15,409 nucleotides of DNA, taken from the NCBI GenBank assembly GCA_016935935.1, contig JAFGPZ010000002.1, positions 1 to 15,409 on the forward strand. The letters run 5' to 3'. Shown here piece by piece: positions 6,973-13,077 of this stretch. Position numbers and translations under genes: made by a program. Positions within the stretch are counted from its first letter, which is position 1. The number at the start of each line of letters is the position of its first letter. This DNA is from Deltaproteobacteria bacterium (GTDB lineage: Bacteria > Desulfobacterota > Syntrophia > Syntrophales > UBA2210). The notes beneath the pieces were generated by a model that searched no databases, was not told where the DNA came from, and saw only the letters and a program-made list of their open reading frames with translations.

Positions 6973-8682
6973 TCATTCTTTCTGTGATTTCTCGTAGAGC
7001 GCTTTGGAAAAGAGGGCTGCCCCAATGGCCCCCGCCGTTGCAGGATCCAATTCTCCATTCTGATTTTGCGGCAGTGGGAGGCACGTGAAACCAATGAGCT
7101 TTTCAATCCTCTTCACGATCCCCATGTTTTTTGATTGACCGCCAGTAATGACAAAATCCTTTTCAATGCCTACCTTTCCGAGCAAGTCATGCATTCTCTG
7201 CGCCATTGCCGAACAATACGACGCCAGTACCATCTCCTTGGTCCAGCCCTTGCGCAGCAAAGCCACGGCCTCGGATTTGGCAAAGACGACACAGGTTGAA
7301 CTGACCGCAGGAGGTTCCTTCTCGACGTTCAAGGAGATTGCACCCGCCTGCTCGATTTGGACCGATAGCAGATCCGCAATGACCTCCATTCCCCTGCCCG
7401 TACCGGCGGCACATTTATCATTCATAAGGAACGAGGTTATCTTTCCTTTTTCATCGGTTCGGATTGCTTTGATATCCTGGCCACCCACATCAAGTACTGT
7501 CTTGACCGTAGGGCCCCAGATATAGACCGCTCCCCGTCCATGACAGGCGATCTCGGTGATTGTTTTTTTAGCCATAGGAACATTGATTCTTCCGTATCCT
7601 GTTCCAACAACATAGTGGATATCTTTTTCTGTAAGTCCGGTACCCTCCAATGCCCACTTCAATGCCCGTATCGCACTATCAGGGCTATTTGAGCCTGTCC
7701 GCATGATGCTCCAGGCATATACTTCCCCATCCACCATAATCACAGCCTTTGAGCCGACTGAACCGACATCAACACCGGCGGTAATCACTCTGGCCTTTGT
7801 GAGATCCTTACCGTTGATGGTTTTCCTGTATTCAGGCCATCTCCAATACTCCTGCGCTGTGTTCTCGTTCTCACTCATCTTCATTTTTGAAAGTGAATGG
7901 GAAGAGCTTCCCGCCTGTTTGAGGGCTGGAGAGAGTGCTGCTCCCAATGCTCCGGCAAACTCCGGTTCTTCCGGAATGAACAGGTCCACCCCTAGTTTGT
8001 TCTTCAGAGAAAATACCAAACCAGGGTCTTTGGCCACTCCTCCTACAAGCACGACATCGGTATTTATACCTATCCTTCGGACCATGGAAGAGAGTCTATC
8101 GGACATGGCATCATAGACAGCCTTGGCAATACATTCTTTGGGAGTTCGCTGATGAATCAAGGTCACTACTTCGGATTCTCCGAAGATTACACACTGAGCA
8201 TTCATGGGGATTGCTTTATCCGCCTTCAGCGAGAGTGTACCCATCTCTTCCAGCTTGAGCTCCAGCGCCCTGGTCATCGCCTCAATAAATGCGCCAGCCC
8301 CTGCAGCACAGCGGTCATTAACGACGAAATCCGCCATATTTCCTTTTTCATCGCACTTTACCGCTCTGGCATCCTCGGCGCCCACATCGATCACTGTTCT
8401 TGCCTTGGGGAACAGGTGCATGCCTGCCTTTGCCAGAGCACTCACCATGCTGACCGTGCCGGTGGCATGGGGAGCCATTTCAGCATTCGCGCCGGTAGCA
8501 ATAATTTTTTTGATATCGGCCTCTTTTAATCCGCTTTTTTCTATAGCCTTATAGAATGCATCTTTGGCTGAATTTGCGGGATTGAATCCGCTCGGAACAC
8601 TGCTCTTGGCGACGATAACTCCATCGTTAACAATAACTACCTTCACGTTTCGTGCACCTACATCAATTCCTGCGCTTATCAT
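6973..8682 (-). CDS. Fused tandem BadF/HgdC-type activator ATPase
   Basis: The 569-residue protein holds two ASKHA activase domains in one chain (about 1-255 and 298-562) joined by a short polar linker. Each has the phosphate loop (GIDVGARNVK at 5-14; GVDVGSVGSK at 303-312) and both cluster cysteines: NDRCAAGAG Cys125 with NAQCVIFGESE Cys164, and NDKCAAGTG Cys424 with SSTCVVFAKSE Cys464. In HgdC and DCCP-R two separate subunits share one [4Fe-4S] cluster through two Cys each; here one chain could supply all four. The second phosphate motif is normal in the C-terminal half (DVGGQD, 398-403) but altered in the N-terminal half (DVGAED, 99-104). It should hydrolyse ATP to deliver a low-potential electron to the reductase at 8888..10225. 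The ATG at 8682 has an ideal AAGGAG. Confidence 0.92.
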   Translation of the reverse strand: MISAGIDVGARNVKVVIVNDGVIVAKSSVPSGFNPANSAKDAFYKAIEKSGLKEADIKKIIATGANAEMAPHATGTVSMVSALAKAGMHLFPKARTVIDVGAEDARAVKCDEKGNMADFVVNDRCAAGAGAFIEAMTRALELKLEEMGTLSLKADKAIPMNAQCVIFGESEVVTLIHQRTPKECIAKAVYDAMSDRLSSMVRRIGINTDVVLVGGVAKDPGLVFSLKNKLGVDLFIPEEPEFAGALGAALSPALKQAGSSSHSLSKMKMSENENTAQEYWRWPEYRKTINGKDLTKARVITAGVDVGSVGSKAVIMVDGEVYAWSIMRTGSNSPDSAIRALKWALEGTGLTEKDIHYVVGTGYGRINVPMAKKTITEIACHGRGAVYIWGPTVKTVLDVGGQDIKAIRTDEKGKITSFLMNDKCAAGTGRGMEVIADLLSVQIEQAGAISLNVEKEPPAVSSTCVVFAKSEAVALLRKGWTKEMVLASYCSAMAQRMHDLLGKVGIEKDFVITGGQSKNMGIVKRIEKLIGFTCLPLPQNQNGELDPATAGAIGAALFSKALYEKSQKE

Positions 8683-8688
8683 CGCTTA

Positions 8689-8694
8689 CTCCTT
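8689..8694 (-). promoter_or_regulatory. Strong ribosome binding site of the activator gene
   Basis: AAGGAG lies six bases before the ATG at 8682. It is the best-matching site in the cluster and sits after the internal terminator-like hairpin, consistent with independent or boosted translation of the activator. Confidence 0.75.
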
Positions 8695-8730
8695 AGCTTC
8701 GAGCTTTTCCTAATACGGGTCTCTGTTGGT

Positions 8731-8767
8731 GAAAGTAAAAGAAGCGAGCCCAGAGGTTGGCTCGCTT
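8731..8767 (-). terminator. Internal terminator-like hairpin between reductase and activator genes
   Basis: Read on the minus strand, AAGCGAGCC, an 8-base loop (AACCTCTG) and GGCTCGCTT form a perfect 9-bp stem (8742-8767), followed by CTTTTACTTTC (8741-8731). This is the shape of a rho-independent terminator, though the T-run is broken. It would end or attenuate transcription after the reductase gene and leave the activator group dependent on read-through or its own promoter. On the plus strand there is no T-run. Confidence 0.6.
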
Positions 8768-8789
8768 TAAATATAGCTTGAAAATGATA

Positions 8790-8827
8790 GAGATTCTGTA
8801 TATATGTATTAATATATACAGAATCTT
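8790..8827. repeat. Long AU-rich inverted repeat in the 205-bp spacer
   Basis: GATTCTGTATATA (8792-8804) and TATATACAGAATC (8813-8825) are perfect complements around an 8-base loop; one or two more pairs extend outward. It starts about 60 bases after the reductase stop. It could be an RNA 3' stabiliser, a processing site separating the two halves of the operon, or a dyad operator in DNA. Confidence 0.65.
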
Positions 8828-8887
8828 GCTCTTACAGGCTCACTTCCGGCTCAGCCGATTTTCGGACTTGGAATTTTCTCAAATCCC

Positions 8888-10225
8888 TTAATACAAGTCA
8901 TCCGTATCGGTTTTCGTTACTAACATCTCGAGAAAGGCTTCGATTCTCGTCTTCATTTGTCCAATATCCTCACGGCTGTATTCCGTATCTAAGTAGTATA
9001 TCGGAATTTTTTCTTCATCAAGTAGTCGTTTTATGCGGATGTATTCCATTGCATACAGATGGCAGCCGCGTATGACATGATAAATCACACCATTAATCTT
9101 AAAATCCTTAATCAGGGTCTGTAGCCTGTCGATTCGGTCTTGGTTCCCATTTTCCGAGGTGAAACACGGGCAGGTGCAGGGCAGAATGTATCTCTCCGCT
9201 ATTGCCTTGAGCATATCGCTTTCCGTTCCTTCATCGACTCCGACAGGATCGTAGAATACCCGGTCACTGGAACACATTTCATCGGCAACGATCAAGCCTT
9301 GCGGTTTTCCTTCTTCAATCAAGGTCGGTATTTTCCAGTTGTCAGGCCAGACCATCGGAGAACCGGTAAGCATAATTCTCGGGGTATCCTGGCTTGCTAC
9401 ATATGACTTTTCTTGAGCATGACGTTCAAGCTCGTCACAGAGCTCGTTGACCTTCTCGGTCCACCGGGGGATGTCATCGAAAAAACTCACCTGATTCACT
9501 AACATCGCATCCCTTCCCGATATGAGAGGGACATCTTTCCTGAGTTCCTGCAACCGGCGCAATGCTTGCGTGGCCGTAAGGGTCGTTTTTATTGAAGATC
9601 GTATCTCTCTTCTGGATATGGATTTACCGGTTAAGCGTTCTATCTTTTCCTTCATCTGTTTCACCTGATCCAGCCAATATTTTTTTGCAGGCTCGGTATC
9701 CTTTATTCTGGGTACATTCATGACCCACACTGGGAACGAATCGCTTAAAATCTCACTTAATTTTGTTTTGCCATCGCAGGTATTCGGCAAAATAAGTGCG
9801 TCACACAGTTCAAGATACGGATAGAGATTTGCCATTGCTATGCCAATGGTCGATCTGATGACAGGGCATACCTCCACCGGAACGATTCTATCGCCAAGCT
9901 TGCTCGGTTCATAGAATCCCGAATCGATGCGAATAGGAAGAGCGCCTGCAGCCATGATAAGCTCGACCGGCGCAAACATACAAGCAAAGCCAATGATTTT
10001 TCCGCCTTGCTTTTTATGTTCACGAATCTCCCTCTCCCGTTGTCCAAAAAAATCGGCCATCCGATCGAAATATTCCATGCATTTAGGCCGATGGGGAACC
10101 TTTCCCATCTTTTCAAGATACCCGGCAACCGTCTTCGCAACGGTGGCTTTAAAATTCTTTTGCAACTCTTCCTTCTCTTCAGAAGGGAGCTCTGGAAGAT
10201 ATTTTATCTCATTTTTACCATTCAC
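8888..10225 (-). CDS. HgdB/DCCP-type anaerobic reductase
   Basis: The 445-residue protein belongs to the 2-hydroxyglutaryl-CoA dehydratase D-component family (HgdB, FldC, BcrB/C, double-cubane cluster protein). Family blocks in order: KIIGFACMFAPVELIMAAGA (76-95), VEVCPVIRSTIG (117-128), LILPNTCDGKTK (144-155), a helical middle, ISGRDAMLVNQVSFFDD, LIVADEMCSS (311-320), PCTCPCFTSENGNQDR (349-364) and VIRGCHLYAMEY (384-395). Eleven Cys are present. Likely cluster ligands are among 82, 120, 150, 318, 350/352/354 and 388, which fits the six Cys needed for a double-cubane better than the three of a simple HgdB subunit. No second dehydratase subunit is encoded nearby, again favouring a DCCP-like homodimer. 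The GTG start at 10225 overlaps the upstream stop (GTGA) and has AAGGAG nine bases ahead. Substrate unknown. Confidence 0.88.
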   Translation of the reverse strand: MNGKNEIKYLPELPSEEKEELQKNFKATVAKTVAGYLEKMGKVPHRPKCMEYFDRMADFFGQREREIREHKKQGGKIIGFACMFAPVELIMAAGALPIRIDSGFYEPSKLGDRIVPVEVCPVIRSTIGIAMANLYPYLELCDALILPNTCDGKTKLSEILSDSFPVWVMNVPRIKDTEPAKKYWLDQVKQMKEKIERLTGKSISRREIRSSIKTTLTATQALRRLQELRKDVPLISGRDAMLVNQVSFFDDIPRWTEKVNELCDELERHAQEKSYVASQDTPRIMLTGSPMVWPDNWKIPTLIEEGKPQGLIVADEMCSSDRVFYDPVGVDEGTESDMLKAIAERYILPCTCPCFTSENGNQDRIDRLQTLIKDFKINGVIYHVIRGCHLYAMEYIRIKRLLDEEKIPIYYLDTEYSREDIGQMKTRIEAFLEMLVTKTDTDDLY

Positions 10226-11208
10226 TGGAGGTTTCTCCTTTTATCACTGATTGGTCCCACCGCTCCTGATTTTAAAAACCTCTTGTATGTCGATGTAACG
10301 ATCGTTTTTTTAAAGAAACTGGCTCTTAAGGTTTTGTCCTGCGGACACATTTCCACGCAGCGCAGACAGAGAGTACAATCATGCGTCGTTAACCTCTCTT
10401 TCTTTTTTTCCTCGTATACCTCCTTGACCTGTACGGGGCATGCCCTCAGGCATACGCCGCACTTCGTGCATCGTACACCTTCCTTACGCAACGAGAGAAA
10501 TGAAATCCTGTTCAGAAGTCCGAGGAGCGCCCCCATCGGGCAGAGTCTGCACCACATCCGTCGGATAAAGGAAGTCGTTAGCAGATAAAAAATAAAAACA
10601 CCCATCGCCAGGTAGGACATCACCTTGGATATGGTACTCATATCGTCGTACGCCCACATCTTCTGAAAATTACCCGTAAAGACGGGAGCGATTTCCCTGC
10701 TCGGGCATATTTGACAAAAGGGCGTGAAAAGATCCATTTGGTAAACGCTGAGGAAAAAATTGGGAATCGTAATCCCCACGGAAATAAAAACAAGGGCGAA
10801 CAGCATGGACCATTTCACTATCGCTGCCGTCACTTTGAGCTTTTCCGGCAGGTTGTAATAGCTTGCTTTAAGGAATTTCCGGATATAGGTGAATACATCC
10901 TGCACCAATCCGACGGGACATACCCAGGCGCACCAGGCCCGTCCGACGATCAATCCGAAAATCAACAGCAGTATCGTCGGTGCGATCACGTTCGTATACT
11001 TGACACTCCAGCCCGCGCTTAATGTCTCCTGCAGGGAACGCAAATAGCAGCTGGCTATGCGGTGATCCAGATAATAGCAACTGAGGGTGGGCAGCGTGAG
11101 GGAGATACTCTTCCACGAGATCATCTGTGTCACCCAATACCCAAGGTAGACGATGATCGAAGTCGCGATTATCTGGACCGCCAACTTTATCCTGGTTATT
11201 TTCAACAT
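10222..11208 (-). CDS. NapH/NosR-like membrane polyferredoxin
   Basis: A 328-residue protein with about four transmembrane segments (about 9-28, 73-90, 128-150, 195-213). Cys motifs typical of the NapH/NosR/YccM family are GRAWCAWVCP (Cys93, Cys97), FCQICPS (Cys165, Cys168) and MWCRLCP (Cys220, Cys223). A cytoplasmic-type ferredoxin region with two [4Fe-4S] motifs follows: Cys247/250/253/257 and Cys278/281/284/288. Family members move electrons across or along the inner membrane, often between quinol and a partner. Here it lies directly upstream of, and overlapping, the reductase gene, so it probably links the membrane to the ATP-driven reductase. Its start is one base after the upstream stop (TAACATG), so it is translationally coupled to the periplasmic phosphatase-like gene. 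Confidence 0.9.
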   Translation of the reverse strand: MLKITRIKLAVQIIATSIIVYLGYWVTQMISWKSISLTLPTLSCYYLDHRIASCYLRSLQETLSAGWSVKYTNVIAPTILLLIFGLIVGRAWCAWVCPVGLVQDVFTYIRKFLKASYYNLPEKLKVTAAIVKWSMLFALVFISVGITIPNFFLSVYQMDLFTPFCQICPSREIAPVFTGNFQKMWAYDDMSTISKVMSYLAMGVFIFYLLTTSFIRRMWCRLCPMGALLGLLNRISFLSLRKEGVRCTKCGVCLRACPVQVKEVYEEKKKERLTTHDCTLCLRCVEMCPQDKTLRASFFKKTIVTSTYKRFLKSGAVGPISDKRRNLQ

Positions 11209-11209
11209 G

Positions 11210-12133
11210 TTATTTCCCGCCGTTTATCAAAAAATCAGTGATCACCGTCGCCTCTTTCGCCACATACGGCGTAGGGAAGTTGAGAATCTTGCCCACCGTC
11301 GCGCATATGTTGACCTGTCGCCATTTATTTTCGGTTGAAAAATTCTTCTTGATATCCGGACCGAGTGCCATGATAACCAGATACCGCTTGCATTCGTCAT
11401 CACAATCTGCCTGCAAAAGGAGGTCTCCGTGATCGTTGAGAAAGAAAAAATCAGTTTTATCCTTGTATACCTCGTCCCCCTGAACCGCCTGCCAGATTTT
11501 ATAAATGGTGTTATCCATCGCCGTCAGTTGCTTGTGATACCGTTCCACATCCCCCGGCCGCTTTATCTTGTCATAACTCTTGGCACCGCCCAGTATGACA
11601 AAGACAAGCTGTGGGTGGTTCGTTTTCATATTCTGGGTGAGTTTCTCGTAGAGTTCGTCATCGTTGTTCGGTTGCTTCGTGAACTCAACAGTGGCGCCAT
11701 ACTCTTCGCCGTAGTCTTCATGATTGCTGTAACTCAAATATTTGTACTCAGGCTTGCTGGTGATGAAGTAGCACGATTTCGCATCCTTACTAAGACCTTT
11801 GCGGTAGTATTCAAATATGGTGGGCTGATCCGGATTGTCATCCGGCTTTAGACGTCGGAGGTCTTTCCAGGAGCCGGTGACTATGGCCAGATGAACTATG
11901 GCCATGAAGGCGGGGTTGCCGTAAAAAGTAACACAGTAGCTGGCGTTGGGAATCATATCCTTCCAAAGGTGAGGGACATATTGATGCGTCCTGTCACCGA
12001 AGGATTCGTCGTGCCGGAATTGGTCGCCGACAACGATAAATACATTCCTTGCTTTAAACTCGCCATATACAAAATGCACCTGTACAAGAAAAAGCAGCAT
12101 CACCAGTACTGAACAAGGAACTTTCAATCTCAT
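11210..12133 (-). CDS. Alkaline-phosphatase/sulfatase-superfamily-like secreted protein (copy 1)
   Basis: A 307-residue protein with a signal peptide (about 1-24). VFIVVGDQFRHDESFGD (31-47) carries a sulfatase-like DQ-R-D metal loop with Asp37. The segment corresponding to the nucleophile helix is AFMAIVHLAIVTG (75-87): the closing TG is kept, but the nucleophile position is Met, and no Ser, Thr or Cys lies in the segment before the closing TG. FLNDHGD (231-237) keeps the Asp-His metal pair. ADCDDECKR (242-250) and LGPDIKKNF follow, then the family's C-terminal ICATVGKILNFPTPY. It parallels the protein at 2410..3396 block by block. The stop of the binding-protein gene and this start overlap as TAATG. 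I infer a periplasmic protein with phosphatase fold and probably no ordinary phosphatase or sulfatase activity, perhaps binding or structural. Confidence 0.8.
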   Translation of the reverse strand: MRLKVPCSVLVMLLFLVQVHFVYGEFKARNVFIVVGDQFRHDESFGDRTHQYVPHLWKDMIPNASYCVTFYGNPAFMAIVHLAIVTGSWKDLRRLKPDDNPDQPTIFEYYRKGLSKDAKSCYFITSKPEYKYLSYSNHEDYGEEYGATVEFTKQPNNDDELYEKLTQNMKTNHPQLVFVILGGAKSYDKIKRPGDVERYHKQLTAMDNTIYKIWQAVQGDEVYKDKTDFFFLNDHGDLLLQADCDDECKRYLVIMALGPDIKKNFSTENKWRQVNICATVGKILNFPTPYVAKEATVITDFLINGGK

Positions 12134-13026
12134 TACCTACCCTTTTGCGGTTGATTTGTTTTTACTGCCAAAGGCCAAAACGACGGACGGTGGAATTTCT
12201 CTATGCCGAATTCACCAATGTATTTCTGGATGTCGGGAGAGGTCAGGAAGCCGATGAAAACAATCGCCGTGACATAGTTCACGGTGGGAAACCGCTGCGG
12301 ATTGATCGCCATAACCTCGTAATTGGTGAAAAGGGTTGCCTTATCATCGACCAGCGGTATCAGATCGATCGTCTCCCCCGTCTGGGTAAAGGTTGCCCAT
12401 TGGGAAATAAAGTAGGCTCTTTTCCTGGCTGCCAGCATCAATGTTTCCGAGGTGCCGACCTTTGTCTTGATATACCAGTCGCCATCAGGTTTGATTTTGG
12501 CCATCTTCCAGATTCTCATTTCCAAAGCATGGGTTCCCGATGAATCCGCCCGGGAACAGAAGTTCGCTTTCATTTTAGCGATCTTTTCCAGAGCTTTGAC
12601 CGCGCTTGTCATACCTTTGATCTTTGCTGGATCCTCGGGCGGCCCCACGAGAACGAAATCGGAATAACATACCTGCCGCAGGTTCACCGCGTATCCATCA
12701 CGTACGAATCGTTCTTCGGCATCGTAGTCATGGCCGATCATGACGTCAACGTCCTCGACACCCTCATGCTCCTTGATGAATCTGATTGCATCCCCCGTAC
12801 ACAGTGAATACACCTTAACCGGTACTTTGTATTGGGCTTCGAACAGTTTGGCCAATCCATCCGCCAGCCCGGGTGAAACGCAGGTCACCGGAAAAATCGC
12901 CCTCAATTCCCGGGGAGGTTTTTCCTGCGCCTCAATACCGCTTCCCCATACGAGGAAAATCCCTAGTAAAAATGTGCCCCGCAGTTCTGTAATCATACCG
13001 ATAGATACCGTTAAGAGTCTGTTCAT
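12133..13026 (-). CDS. TupA-like (tungstate-type) periplasmic solute-binding protein
   Basis: The start is set at 13026 because AGGAG lies seven bases upstream; the frame opens further, to 13056. The 297-residue product has a signal region to about residue 33. The body follows the TupA/PBP-like family: VTCVSPGLADGLAKLFEAQY (47-66), VDVMIGHDYDAEERFVRDGY (93-112), YSDFVLVGPPEDPAKIKG (121-138), FCSRADSSGTHALEMRIW (156-173), a VMAINP strand and FLTSPDIQKYIGEFGIEKF (260-278). It should bind a small oxyanion-like ligand outside the inner membrane. No TupB or TupC transporter gene is present in the window. Four Cys (49, 76, 120, 157) lie in or beside the loops that form the ligand cleft in TupA, so the ligand may differ from tungstate. 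It overlaps the next gene (TAATG). Confidence 0.85.
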   Translation of the reverse strand: MNRLLTVSIGMITELRGTFLLGIFLVWGSGIEAQEKPPRELRAIFPVTCVSPGLADGLAKLFEAQYKVPVKVYSLCTGDAIRFIKEHEGVEDVDVMIGHDYDAEERFVRDGYAVNLRQVCYSDFVLVGPPEDPAKIKGMTSAVKALEKIAKMKANFCSRADSSGTHALEMRIWKMAKIKPDGDWYIKTKVGTSETLMLAARKRAYFISQWATFTQTGETIDLIPLVDDKATLFTNYEVMAINPQRFPTVNYVTAIVFIGFLTSPDIQKYIGEFGIEKFHRPSFWPLAVKTNQPQKGR

Positions 13027-13033
13027 ACGGTTT

Positions 13034-13038
13034 CTCCT
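13034..13038 (-). promoter_or_regulatory. Ribosome binding site fixing the binding-protein start
   Basis: AGGAG on the minus strand, seven bases before the ATG at 13026. The upstream in-frame start at 13056 has no such site. Confidence 0.7.
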
Positions 13039-13077
13039 GAGGTGGCACGGTAGCACAACAATTTTTGAAAAAATTTC

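Noticed and set aside
8888..10225. Calling the reductase a benzoyl-CoA reductase or 2-hydroxyacyl-CoA dehydratase subunit
   Set aside because: There is no second subunit and no CoA-activating gene nearby; the Cys set fits a DCCP-like protein better.
10007..10588. 193-codon open frame on the plus strand spanning two minus-strand genes
   Set aside because: It covers parts of the reductase and polyferredoxin genes in antisense; the minus-strand Cys motifs are unmistakable.
12133..13026. Reading the binding protein as a complete tungstate ABC uptake system
   Set aside because: No permease or ATPase gene is present in the window, and ligand-loop residues differ from TupA.
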